From: Lachnospiraceae bacterium
GTDB lineage: Bacteria; Bacillota; Clostridia; Lachnospirales; Lachnospiraceae
Assembly (NCBI GenBank): GCA_017619635.1
Contig: JAFZRZ010000049.1
Coordinates: 1 to 64,000 of the forward strand
Direction of reading: 5' to 3'
DNA: 64,000 nucleotides
Position 1 is the first letter of the stretch. Every line of letters starts with the position of its first letter. The position numbers and the translations under genes were made by a program. Shown one piece after another: positions 45,120 through 53,579 of this stretch. The notes under the pieces were generated by a model. It was not told where the DNA came from. It searched no databases and saw only the letters and a list, made by a program, of their open reading frames with translations.

Positions 45120-45734
45120 ATGGGAAACGCTTATGGATATGCTCGTGTCAGCAGTAAAGACCAGAATGAAGACAGGCAGGTCATATCGATGAGAGAGATG
45201 CAGGTACCTGAGGAGAATATCTTTATAGATAAGCAGTCCGGTAAGGATTTCAACAGACCACAGTATAAGAGGCTTCTAAAGAAGGTAAAGGAAGGGGATC
45301 TGATCTATATCAAGAGCATAGATCGTCTTGGCAGGAATTATGGTGAGATACAGGAACAGTGGAAGCTGATCACAAAAGACAAGCGTGTTGATATATATGT
45401 GATCGATATGCCAATCCTAGATACAAGACGCGAGAAGAACCTGTTAGGGACTTTCATAAGTGATCTTGTATTAACACTGTTGTCGTATGTATCAGAGAAT
45501 GAGCGAGTGACGATCCGTCAGAGGCAGGCAGAAGGTATAGCAGCAGCTAAAGCAAGAGGTGTTCACTTTGGCAGGACACCCAAGCCGTTACCTGAAAACT
45601 TCTATGAAATATATCAGCAGTGGAAAAAGAAGAAGATCACGATAGATCAGGCTGCTAAAGAATGTGGGATGCCCAAGAGTACCTTTTACGGGAAGGCCAA
45701 GACATACGAAAAATCCACCTTGTCAAACACGTAG
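45120..45734 (+). CDS. serine recombinase (resolvase/invertase type)
   Basis: 204 residues from the ATG at 45120 with AGGGGG upstream. The N-terminal catalytic domain has YARVSSKDQNEDRQ (nucleophile Ser near residue 9), IKSIDRLGRNYGE and the E-helix NERVTIRQRQAEGIAAAKARG. A C-terminal helix-turn-helix (IDQAAKECGMPKSTFYGKA) completes a small TnpR/Hin-type enzyme. It cuts and rejoins short crossover sites. It is additional to the tyrosine integrase and sits at the boundary to the AT-rich cargo. Confidence 0.9.
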   Translation: MGNAYGYARVSSKDQNEDRQVISMREMQVPEENIFIDKQSGKDFNRPQYKRLLKKVKEGDLIYIKSIDRLGRNYGEIQEQWKLITKDKRVDIYVIDMPILDTRREKNLLGTFISDLVLTLLSYVSENERVTIRQRQAEGIAAAKARGVHFGRTPKPLPENFYEIYQQWKKKKITIDQAAKECGMPKSTFYGKAKTYEKSTLSNT

Positions 45735-45738
45735 TTTT

Positions 45739-45764
45739 GTTCGGAATTGTGTACTTTTCCGAAC
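45739..45764 (+). repeat. inverted repeat behind the serine recombinase
   Basis: GTTCGGAA (45739-45746) and TTCCGAAC (45757-45764) are a perfect 8-bp inverted repeat overlapping the end of the AT-rich boundary. The loop contains GTGTACTT, which recurs inverted as AAGTACAC at 45873-45880. No T tract follows. It may be a recombination site or a weak terminator. Confidence 0.45.
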
Positions 45765-45912
45765 ACCAGCTTTATAATTTTACAATTACAATTTTATAAA
45801 AATATAATGTGAAAATCAACAAAAACAGGCATCTGTAAGCTCTTAACAGGTGACTTTTAGTGTGGTTCAAAAAAGTACACTTATTTGAAAGGTTTGTCTT
45901 AAGGAGAATAAA

Positions 45913-48183
45913 ATGACGTGTGAATGTTGTGGTAGTCCAATTAGTTCAATGAAAGTTTTAAGATATAAGGTTACAGATTCTAACGGGAAATTACATGATG
46001 TGTGTAGTGATTGTTCATCACGAGCAGCAAATATGGGGAAAGATTTAAAGTACGATGACTCCACGCATAGGATTATCTTTGTAGAAAAGGGACAGGGTGA
46101 GCTTCGAAAAAAATGTAATGCATGTGGGAAAATATTTTGCTTTAACGCTAATGATGTAATTAAGAGTGAAGCTAATGCTACGAGTTCAACAATTGATAAT
46201 GTGTTGAGTATTACAGAAACTCTGTTTGGAGGTGGACTTCTTACAGGTGGAATTATGGGTATGAGTGCTGACAATAGTGCTAGCAAAGTAGTTGATTTTA
46301 ACAAGTGTCCGCATTGTGGCTCTAGAGATTTAAAAGTACTTACACAAAACGAATATAATGCATCTATTGAGCAAGATAATGATGAAAGCAAATCTCAAGT
46401 TAAGGTTGATCAGAAAAAAATAGTAAGTATTAATAGTAATGCGTCTGTGGATTCATTATTAAAAAGAACAAAACTGTTTTTAGAAGATAAAGACTGGGAA
46501 TCAGCTGCGGCATATTGTGAAAGCATTCTAGATTTGGATGCTGAATGCTCGCAGGCTTATGTTTATAAACTGATGATTGACCTAAAGGTTTCCGAACAAG
46601 AAAGCCTTGCGTCTCTCGAAAAAACGTTTTATGACGAGCAGAATTATCAAAAAGCAATACGTTTTGCTGATGAAGGATTAAAGACATTATTAGAAGGATA
46701 TAATGCAACAATAGAGGGGCGTCAATTAGAAAAAGAATATCAAGAAGCAATGAATAAGTATTCTGTAGCAGAAACTGATAAGGAATACCAATATGCAAAA
46801 TCTCTTTTTGATAAGTTAGGAGATTATAAGAATTCAAAAAAGGTCGTAGAGGAATGTAACACTAAAATAGAGTTATATAAGTATGATCAAGCAAAAAAGA
46901 AAATGCAGGATTCTACGACTGAGAGGGGATATTTACTAGCTAAAGAGTTATTTGATGCGTTAGTGGATTATGCTGACTCAAAAGCTTTATCTGAAACATG
47001 TAGAAAACTGGCGGAAGAGGCGCACGAAAAAGAAGAAGAATCTCGTGTAAAGGAAACGGAATCAAGAAGAATTGCTGAAGAAAAGCGTAAGACAGAAATA
47101 TACGATCATGCTATTAGTCTTATGAATAGTAAGGATATAACTGTTCTTGGGATGGCTATAAACGAGTTTGAAAAGATAGCAGGATGGAACGATGCTAATC
47201 AAAAGAAAGATGAAGTAGCAGATAAAATAATCAAACTGACATTGAAAAAGAAACGAAAGAAAGTGGCATTATTTATTTTGATAGGTGCTGCAATTGTTGT
47301 TTGTGTGTTTTTGGTTATTATGTTATCAAAGCTTTCCAAAGAGACTAAATATCAAACTGCAATTGAATTATATAATGCTGGGAATTATTCCGAGTCAATT
47401 ATTGCTTTTGAAAGATTATACGACTATAAAGATTCTCCCCAATATATGGTGGATTCGGCTTTGGGTGATATAGAGCAGCAGATTGAAGGAGGTAATCTGT
47501 TAGTAGAAGAAAAAACTCTTTCATATGTTGAGGGGAATAATGATTATATGAGCGCAATAAGTAATGTTGCCACCCAACATATTTTACAGTTAATAGAACA
47601 AGGGAATGTAGAAGAAAGTTTAGAGTTATTAAAATCTTTGAGTTATCTTGAACACTCAGATCAATTTATACTATCGAAGGCATTACTATCATATGCAACA
47701 AAGGATCATAAAAACATTAAGTATTCATTAATTAAAGAATTATATGATGTTTTTAGAAAGCTTTCCGATTATGGTAATCCTGATGCAGAAAAATACTGTG
47801 ATGCGTGTATTGCTTTATATATGAGAGATGACGGTTGCTTTTGTGTTTCAAAAATATTAGAAAATATTTATGGAATACCTGAGATGAATGGAATAGATAA
47901 AGAAATTAAAGCGATCGCGGACACTTTTGAGGGACGTAAATATAGTGCTGGTGGATCAATTGTATACACATTCATTGAGAATGGTGTAGCTATGGATCAG
48001 GACGGGTATGTAAGGGGATATTTGGTTGTAGGTTATGATGAAGGAAACATAAAGGTCTTAGGACTATCAGATTATGATTTTAGTGATGAACCGGAGAACA
48101 ATAAACTATATTTTGCCGACGATTCTTTTGGTGCATCTGAGGATAATCCTTGGTCAGATTTTGGTTTACATAGAATTAAATAG
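45913..48183 (+). CDS. zinc-ribbon/TPR-like single-pass membrane protein (cargo)
   Basis: 756 residues behind AAGGAGAA. The N terminus has CxC/CxxC zinc ribbons (C3, C5/C6 with C31, C34; C68, C71 with C132, C135) interrupted by a Gly-rich hydrophobic segment. Residues about 155-440 carry repeats of the form A..LFD.LGDYK.SK...C, a TPR-like solenoid. A basic stop and one membrane helix occur at about 450-470, then one more repeat (YDYKDS) and a mixed C-terminal domain. The AT-rich codon use differs from the element's mobility genes. No enzyme motif is seen. It probably works with the SIR2-like protein next door. Confidence 0.7.
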   Translation: MTCECCGSPISSMKVLRYKVTDSNGKLHDVCSDCSSRAANMGKDLKYDDSTHRIIFVEKGQGELRKKCNACGKIFCFNANDVIKSEANATSSTIDNVLSITETLFGGGLLTGGIMGMSADNSASKVVDFNKCPHCGSRDLKVLTQNEYNASIEQDNDESKSQVKVDQKKIVSINSNASVDSLLKRTKLFLEDKDWESAAAYCESILDLDAECSQAYVYKLMIDLKVSEQESLASLEKTFYDEQNYQKAIRFADEGLKTLLEGYNATIEGRQLEKEYQEAMNKYSVAETDKEYQYAKSLFDKLGDYKNSKKVVEECNTKIELYKYDQAKKKMQDSTTERGYLLAKELFDALVDYADSKALSETCRKLAEEAHEKEEESRVKETESRRIAEEKRKTEIYDHAISLMNSKDITVLGMAINEFEKIAGWNDANQKKDEVADKIIKLTLKKKRKKVALFILIGAAIVVCVFLVIMLSKLSKETKYQTAIELYNAGNYSESIIAFERLYDYKDSPQYMVDSALGDIEQQIEGGNLLVEEKTLSYVEGNNDYMSAISNVATQHILQLIEQGNVEESLELLKSLSYLEHSDQFILSKALLSYATKDHKNIKYSLIKELYDVFRKLSDYGNPDAEKYCDACIALYMRDDGCFCVSKILENIYGIPEMNGIDKEIKAIADTFEGRKYSAGGSIVYTFIENGVAMDQDGYVRGYLVVGYDEGNIKVLGLSDYDFSDEPENNKLYFADDSFGASEDNPWSDFGLHRIK

Positions 48184-48312
48184 GAGGATGAATAGTCACA
48201 GATGGTGGGAAATTGATATCTAAAGAAGATGACTAGTTTGAGTTTATTGTCGTTACCTGTGAGGGAATTATAACTATATCATTTTATAGATTTATGGTAG
48301 GAGAATGATTTT

Positions 48313-49221
48313 ATGAAAGCAGTAAAACAGCTTACTGGTGATGATAAACCGGTTTTATTGTTAGGAAATGGAATTGCTAGAGCCTTTGAGGGAGATTCTT
48401 GGAGAAAAATTATAGAAAAAACTATTAAAGAGTTTCAATGCGAGTACTCCTACGAAGAAATTAAAGAATTACCATCAACGTTTCAGATAACAGCTGCTAC
48501 TAAAAACGATGTGCTTTCAGCGATGAAAATATTAAGCAATGAATTATGCAGTCTAGAATTATCAAAAGAATATTATACTTTTCTTTGTGAGTATATAGTT
48601 GAATCACCTATCACAGATATTATTTCAACAAATTACACTTATGAAGTAGAAAAGGCAATAAAACCGAGTTATTCAACAAGCCCTCAAAATCAAAGTAGAC
48701 TTAAAACCAAAGAAGGTACAAAAAGAGAAAACCAAATGATGTTATACAGATACAATCTGCTGAATGAGGGAGAATATGAAAAACGGATATGGCATATTCA
48801 TGGAGAGGCATGTACTGCTAAAACTATGGTTATGAGCCAATATTATTATGGGTATAAGATAAGTGCTATTCAGGATTATCTAAAAGCAAACATGTCGTAT
48901 TATAAGGCTTGTGAGAATAGAGGAGAAAAGCCTGTTGTTAAAAGCTGGATTGATTTATTTTTGCTAAGGGACATTTATATAGTTGGTTTTGGTATGGATT
49001 TTTCAGAAAGCGATTTTTGGTGGTTAACGTGCTACAAGAGACTTTATTTCCCTCATACAAAGATATATTCATTTGAGCCAAACTTAATATATGGCGATTC
49101 AAAAGAAATAATGGCAAATGTTTATGGGATTGAGCTGAAGAGAAAAGATGAAGTAGTTACGAATGATGAGTTTAAGCAGTTTTATAAGGAAGTATTTAGA
49201 GAAATAAAAGCAAGCGTATAG
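48313..49221 (+). CDS. SIR2-like NAD-binding protein (cargo, putative defence effector)
   Basis: 302 residues; GTAGGAGA precedes the ATG. SIR2 landmarks in order: VLLLGNGIARAF (residues 14-25), DIISTNYTYEVEKA (102-115), catalytic-type HIHGE (H163) and IVGFGMDFSESDFWW (223-237), matching the GxG, TTNYD, HG and GxSxxD motifs. Bacterial SIR2-like domains in defence systems (ThsA, DSR, SIR2-HerA) degrade NAD to stop phage growth, the likely role here. No second effector domain is present; the adjacent zinc-ribbon/TPR protein could be the sensor. This is inferred from context. Confidence 0.8.
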   Translation: MKAVKQLTGDDKPVLLLGNGIARAFEGDSWRKIIEKTIKEFQCEYSYEEIKELPSTFQITAATKNDVLSAMKILSNELCSLELSKEYYTFLCEYIVESPITDIISTNYTYEVEKAIKPSYSTSPQNQSRLKTKEGTKRENQMMLYRYNLLNEGEYEKRIWHIHGEACTAKTMVMSQYYYGYKISAIQDYLKANMSYYKACENRGEKPVVKSWIDLFLLRDIYIVGFGMDFSESDFWWLTCYKRLYFPHTKIYSFEPNLIYGDSKEIMANVYGIELKRKDEVVTNDEFKQFYKEVFREIKASV

Positions 49222-49264
49222 AAAACAAAAATATTTATATAAAAACATATGTAAAAAATTTTAC

Positions 49265-49314
49265 CGAAGACGGTGGCGAATGATCTAAACAGATTATCGT
49301 CTCCGTCTTTTTTG
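49265..49314 (+). terminator. intrinsic terminator after the cargo
   Basis: AAGACGG pairs with CCGTCTT over an imperfect inner stem and is followed by a T6 tract. It ends the SIR2-like gene transcript. Confidence 0.7.
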
Positions 49315-49359
49315 TACCCAAAAACAAGAAAATATATATGAAGAAGGGAGAGATTTATT

Positions 49360-49710
49360 ATGACTAAAGAAGAAAAATCAAAGAAAGTATTACAGGCAGA
49401 AGAAAAGGTAAGACAGGCACAGGCTAATCTGAACAGAGTAAAAAGCGAAGAAAGGAAAAAGCTTAGGAAAGAGCAGGATCATCATAAGTTCATGATGGGA
49501 GGTGTTGTTGTCAAATACTTCCCTGAGGCATATGAGTTCTCGGAACAGGAAATGAACAGGATATTAGCCTGTGCTTTTAAGAACAAGGATATCCAAAACA
49601 TGATCAGAGTCGTAGTCAGTGAAAGAAAGGATACTGATCAGGAAACGGAGGTGATCGACGATGAGGATGAGATCACAGAAGACAGGGATATTGATGTTGG
49701 GGAAGAATGA
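49360..49710 (+). CDS. DUF3847-like mobilization accessory protein
   Basis: 116 residues behind GGGAGAG. A Lys/Glu/Ala-rich coiled coil (residues 1-45) is followed by GGVVVKYFPEAYEFSEQEMNRIL and a strongly acidic tail. The pattern and position immediately ahead of a MobL-type relaxase are those of DUF3847 proteins of Firmicutes plasmids and elements, presumed to help the relaxase at the transfer origin. Confidence 0.75.
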   Translation: MTKEEKSKKVLQAEEKVRQAQANLNRVKSEERKKLRKEQDHHKFMMGGVVVKYFPEAYEFSEQEMNRILACAFKNKDIQNMIRVVVSERKDTDQETEVIDDEDEITEDRDIDVGEE

Positions 49711-49717
49711 GAGCTCA

Positions 49718-49882
49718 GGTGAAAGAATCACTGTTTTCTTTCACCGAGATATTCTCGGTGCGCACAGATATACCACCAGAGGTGGTATGTGCGTCCTTCG
49801 GAGACCATTGCATGGAGCAGTTGTCTGCCGCGGGCAGCCAAAAGGGGAAGCTACTCTTCCCCTTCGGTGTGTGAGACACACC
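49718..49882 (+). other. six-hairpin array, candidate origin of transfer
   Basis: Six stem-loops follow one another: GGTGAAAG/CTTTCACC (49718-49745), CACCGAGA/TCTCGGTG (49742-49760), CGCAC...ATACCACC/GGTGGTAT...GTGCG (49761-49793), CTGCC/GGCAG (49825-49837), AAGGGGAAG/CTTCCCCTT (49842-49864) and GGTGTGT/ACACACC (49866-49882). They fill the gap between the accessory gene and the relaxase, the usual place of oriT for MobL elements. The nick site is not identified. Confidence 0.65.
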
Positions 49883-50004
49883 TACCCTTTTGTGAACTTT
49901 GCGTCTGCTGATACTCTAAAGGACAGAGCATCACCATCCACAAAGTCTAAAGGCGGTTTCCCGAAAGTTTCGTGTGCTTCGCAACGACAGGAGGTGGTGC
50001 TCCT

Positions 50005-51585
50005 ATGGTCAAAAACATAAGCACAAGAGTACAGATATGTGGAAGAGGGGCAGGCTGTCATGGGGGTCATTCGGCTGTTGAGCAGTCAGGGTATATCTCA
50101 AGAGAAAAGATGTATTCAGAATATGATGGAAGAACATACTATCCGAAGTATTCAGAAGATCTTGTCCATACCGAAGTGATGTTACCTCAAAATGCACCGG
50201 AATCATATAAAGATCCATATGTGTTATGGAACAGTGTTGAGGTGAATGAGAAGGGGGATAATGCACAGCTCGCTCGTACATATCGCGTGGAGCTTCCAAA
50301 CGAATGGACTTATGAACTTGCCACAGAAGTTATGAGGGAGTATGTAAAGAGAAACTTTGTTGATAAAGGTATGTGTGCCCAGTTTGCCATACATGATTCC
50401 GAGAACAAAAAGACAGGACAACGGAACCTGCACTGCCATATCTTACTGACCATGAGAGGGATCGATGAACATGGGAACTGGATGCCAAAGCAAAAGAAGG
50501 TTTATCTTACAGATGATAACGGAGAACGCATACCGGTCATCGATAAAAAGACAGGGCAACAGAAGGTAGATAAGCAGAACAGAAAACAATGGAAATGCAC
50601 AACGGTATCTACAAATGACTGGAGCAGTAAAGAGAATGCAAAGATCTGGAGAAAAGATATAACTGACACTATAAATATGGTCAATTCACAGATGGGCATG
50701 ACAGAGAATTTCTGGGAGCACAGATCATTCAAAGAACAGGGACTGGATATCATTCCCCAGATACATCTTGGAGAAAAAGCAAGTGCCATGGAAAGAGCAG
50801 GGGTACATACGATAAGGGGAGATATAAATCGTGATATCATAGCGAGAAATGCGATCATAGAAGCGGCAAGGGCTGTTTATGACAAAGCCAAAGAAGAACT
50901 CGAAGCGATCAAAGCTATCCCGGTCACTGTTGTTAAGATTATCAAGAATGAGATCATAGATATGATACGAGAAGTCGCTAAGAGAAATAACAACAGATTG
51001 AATCTGCCGATCATGGGATCAAAATATATAAGGCGCATATCTGACAGGAGAGGGCTTCAGGATAAGGAATTCCTTGAACAATATGTAGAAAAGAAAGGCT
51101 TTACAAGTTTTGAGGATCTGAAAGATTTCAAGGCTGAAAATGAACAGAGATATTTAGAGATAACGTCAGAACGTAATGATGTCAATGAACGTATATCTTA
51201 TCTTAAAGATCTGCTTACTGTATATGATCAATATGAGCCGTTTATCAAGAATAATAAAGAGTACTGGTCTCTGAAAGGATTTGCTCATAAGAATTATGAA
51301 CGTATGCATAAGGTAGAACTTGTTAAGTATAATGTATTACGTGAAAAGCTTAAGAGTATGATCAGAGAACCGGATAAAAAGATAACCGTTACAAAATGGC
51401 GAAACGAGCTGGATTCTTTGGTGGCAAAAAAAGAAAGATTACAGCTACCGTATGCTGAAGTGGTCACAAATCTTGCTTGTTGTGAAATACTCGAACATAA
51501 CAGGAAGGAATTAAGTCATATGTTACAAAATGAAAATCATGAAAAGGCTAAAACTCGGAGTAGAAATGACCATGTGATCGAATAA
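50005..51585 (+). CDS. MobA/MobL-family relaxase
   Basis: About 526 residues from the ATG at 50005 with GGAGG ten bases upstream; an upstream ATG at 49972 lacks a site. Motif I Tyr is probably in EQSGYISREKMY (Y30). The HUH metal motif is in QFAIHD (H130) and NLHCHILLTM (H143, H145). EHRSFKEQGLDIIPQIHLG is the conserved stretch after the catalytic core. The C-terminal half is a helical, charged region without a helicase. It nicks oriT and leads the strand into a recipient through a helper transfer system. Confidence 0.9.
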   Translation: MVKNISTRVQICGRGAGCHGGHSAVEQSGYISREKMYSEYDGRTYYPKYSEDLVHTEVMLPQNAPESYKDPYVLWNSVEVNEKGDNAQLARTYRVELPNEWTYELATEVMREYVKRNFVDKGMCAQFAIHDSENKKTGQRNLHCHILLTMRGIDEHGNWMPKQKKVYLTDDNGERIPVIDKKTGQQKVDKQNRKQWKCTTVSTNDWSSKENAKIWRKDITDTINMVNSQMGMTENFWEHRSFKEQGLDIIPQIHLGEKASAMERAGVHTIRGDINRDIIARNAIIEAARAVYDKAKEELEAIKAIPVTVVKIIKNEIIDMIREVAKRNNNRLNLPIMGSKYIRRISDRRGLQDKEFLEQYVEKKGFTSFEDLKDFKAENEQRYLEITSERNDVNERISYLKDLLTVYDQYEPFIKNNKEYWSLKGFAHKNYERMHKVELVKYNVLREKLKSMIREPDKKITVTKWRNELDSLVAKKERLQLPYAEVVTNLACCEILEHNRKELSHMLQNENHEKAKTRSRNDHVIE

Positions 51586-51639
51586 ATCAAAATGAAGGTC
51601 ATAAGATAACAATTTAATATAGGAAGGAGGTGCTGCTCG

Positions 51640-52992
51640 TTGAGTTTAGACAAAAAGAGTGGCAGCGCTTCCTTATGCCTGCCAAATGATAATGATAAAC
51701 TTGCTCTTCATAAGAAGGACAAGAAGATTTTGGAAGAAGCGTTTCGTAAGTTATCAGATGAGGAAAAGTATGATTTGCTGGAGAAGGTTGATAATGGTAC
51801 AATTACATCTAAGGATGCTGCATTATATGATATGACACTCCAAAAAATGAAAAAGGATGTGATGGAAAAGTTAAAACCTTACATACGTAAGGGATCAAAA
51901 GTTGTATATTATCTACCATCTAAAAAACAATACAAAGCCAGAATACCAAAGGCATTAATAGAGGAAGACAAACCAGTACCCCAATATGCTGTTACGGAAC
52001 TTCTGATGTGGCATAAATTATATGTTTACCTGTGTGGAGATAATGAGAGTCTTACTCTTGAAGATTTGTTTTATCGCTGGATCGAAGAAAGAAAAAATGA
52101 TCCGGATATTACTACCAGAACATGTGAAAGAAACATAAACACCTGGAATAAGTATTATAAGGATAAACCAATAACACGGGTTCCATTTCACAAGTTGACA
52201 GCCAAAAAGATTTATGACTTTTACAAGAGTTATACAGGCGGACGTTTGATATCTAGAAGTGAATTGGGAAACCTTAAGGGGATTTTTAACATGATCTATG
52301 ACTACGCAGTAGTTAATGATATTGTCTCCAGTAATATTGCCAAGACTGTTTCTACAAGGAATCTTAAGTGTAAGATTGTCAATAATAAGGACAAAGTATA
52401 TACACCGGAAGAAAGAAAAATGCTCTTTGATTACTTGGAAAGCATACCACAAAATGTATATACGCTGGGGATACGACTTATGTTTTGCCTAGATGTCAGA
52501 ATAGGAGAACTTAAGGCTCTTAGATGGTCAGATTACAACGAAGAGAAAGGACAAATCTATATCCATAACCAAATAGTGGATCGCAAGGATAAAGATGGCA
52601 ACTGGTGTCATTTGGAACTTGATTATACGAAGTCAGGAGAAGATGGCGACAGAAAACTTCCCATTTCAAGGAAAGCTAAGGAAATACTTGAAGAGTTAAA
52701 AACGCTTAATCCAAACAGTGAATTCATTCTGGTAAATAAGTCAGGAACCACAATAAAGTCGAACAAGTTTAACGATTATCTTAAGAAATATTGTGAAGCA
52801 TGTGGTATAAGGTATCTTAGCAGTCATAAGATTAGGTTCTATGCAGTGACTGAACAAGCAAGAGCCGGAATGGATTTATTGACGATTCAGCAAAACAGTG
52901 GTCACAGATGTAAAACCACTACTCTTCATTATATGCGTTTAGCTCAGTTTGATCCCGTGGCTGATGAAAAATGGGAAAGCGTATTTGGTTAA
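51640..52992 (+). CDS. tyrosine integrase of the element
   Basis: 450 residues, TTG start with GGAGG upstream. An N-terminal arm-binding segment, a core-binding helical domain (residues about 125-225) and the catalytic domain (240-445). Catalytic residues: Arg in LDVRIGELKALRW, HKIR (His-x-x-Arg), SGH and the nucleophile Tyr in HYMRL. This class inserts elements into tRNA 3' ends. Its gene lies next to tRNA-Pro and is followed by the right-end repeats and attachment site. Confidence 0.95.
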   Translation: MSLDKKSGSASLCLPNDNDKLALHKKDKKILEEAFRKLSDEEKYDLLEKVDNGTITSKDAALYDMTLQKMKKDVMEKLKPYIRKGSKVVYYLPSKKQYKARIPKALIEEDKPVPQYAVTELLMWHKLYVYLCGDNESLTLEDLFYRWIEERKNDPDITTRTCERNINTWNKYYKDKPITRVPFHKLTAKKIYDFYKSYTGGRLISRSELGNLKGIFNMIYDYAVVNDIVSSNIAKTVSTRNLKCKIVNNKDKVYTPEERKMLFDYLESIPQNVYTLGIRLMFCLDVRIGELKALRWSDYNEEKGQIYIHNQIVDRKDKDGNWCHLELDYTKSGEDGDRKLPISRKAKEILEELKTLNPNSEFILVNKSGTTIKSNKFNDYLKKYCEACGIRYLSSHKIRFYAVTEQARAGMDLLTIQQNSGHRCKTTTLHYMRLAQFDPVADEKWESVFG

Positions 52993-52997
52993 AGGCA

Positions 52998-53019
52998 AGG
53001 AACCACTTAGGAACCACTT
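52998..53019 (+). repeat. paired AGGAACCACTT repeats, right end
   Basis: AGGAACCACTT at 52998-53008 and 53009-53019, an 11-base period, same orientation as the left pair at 43639-43661. Likely integrase arm-type sites; they begin just after the integrase stop codon. Confidence 0.7.
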
Positions 53020-53031
53020 TTTTGAGTAAAA

Positions 53032-53069
53032 GAAAAAATCACAAATGCCGTATTTATCGGCATTTGTGA
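53032..53069 (-). terminator. terminator for tRNA-Pro supplied by the element
   Basis: TCACAAATGCCG (53039-53050) and its exact complement (53058-53069) form a 12-bp stem. On the minus strand it is followed by a T6 tract, so it terminates the tRNA-Pro transcript. It lies inside the element and replaces the original terminator. Confidence 0.8.
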
Positions 53070-53082
53070 CCTAAAATCGTAA

Positions 53083-53156
<74 letters not shown>

Positions 53157-53349
53157 AGGCGAACAAAATACTAACAGATTTTGACGCAAAACTCATTCTA
53201 TATTATTTCATTAAAAAAATCAACAAAAAAATAATAGAGAAATCTTTAAAAACTGTAATTATGTAAAATTTGGTAAAAATTAGTAAAATTTTTAAAAAAG
53301 GTGTTGCACAAGTCAAAAAGATGTGATAGTATTGCTACAGTAAATCAAA

Positions 53350-53432
53350 GAGATAAGGCAAAGGCAAAGCAGTCGAAAGGCTGTGACGCAAAACTATAGG
53401 GCCTCGAGTATGGCAGCCAGTTGCAGTAGTGA
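53350..53432 (+). ncRNA. c-di-GMP-I riboswitch (GEMM)
   Basis: The consensus of the GEMM-I aptamer is present: GGCAAAGC, a GAAA tetraloop, GTGACGCAAA, TATAGGGCCT and ATGGCAGCC, closing with AGTTGC. The GAAA loop and its receptor are intact. It lies upstream of a PAP2 phosphatase gene and is followed by a terminator, so it probably senses the second messenger c-di-GMP and controls read-through. Confidence 0.9.
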
Positions 53433-53433
53433 A

Positions 53434-53469
53434 GACTTCGGCAACGCGAGCGCCGGAGTTATTTTTTTG
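53434..53469 (+). terminator. riboswitch expression-platform terminator
   Basis: GACTTCGGC pairs with GCCGGAGTT (two G-T pairs) over a nine-base loop, followed by a T7 tract. It starts right behind the aptamer. Confidence 0.75.
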
Positions 53470-53522
53470 AGGCGGATTGATTTACTCATTAAATAGTTAG
53501 TTCCACCTTCATTCCTTCAATA

Positions 53523-53556
53523 GTGCCCGCGACTCATTCGTTGAGTAGCGGGCACC
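53523..53556 (+). other. strong second hairpin between riboswitch and PAP2 gene
   Basis: GTGCCCGC pairs with GCGGGCAC around an inner ACTCA/TGAGT stem, 13 bp in total with one mismatch. No T tract follows. It is 24 bases before the start codon and may protect the mRNA 5' end or affect translation. Confidence 0.55.
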
Positions 53557-53579
53557 TTCATATTGTTTTAGAGGTTAAC

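Noticed and set aside
49661..50020. 119-residue frame across the hairpin array
   Set aside because: Its sequence follows from the inverted repeats; no ribosome site and it overlaps the accessory and relaxase genes.
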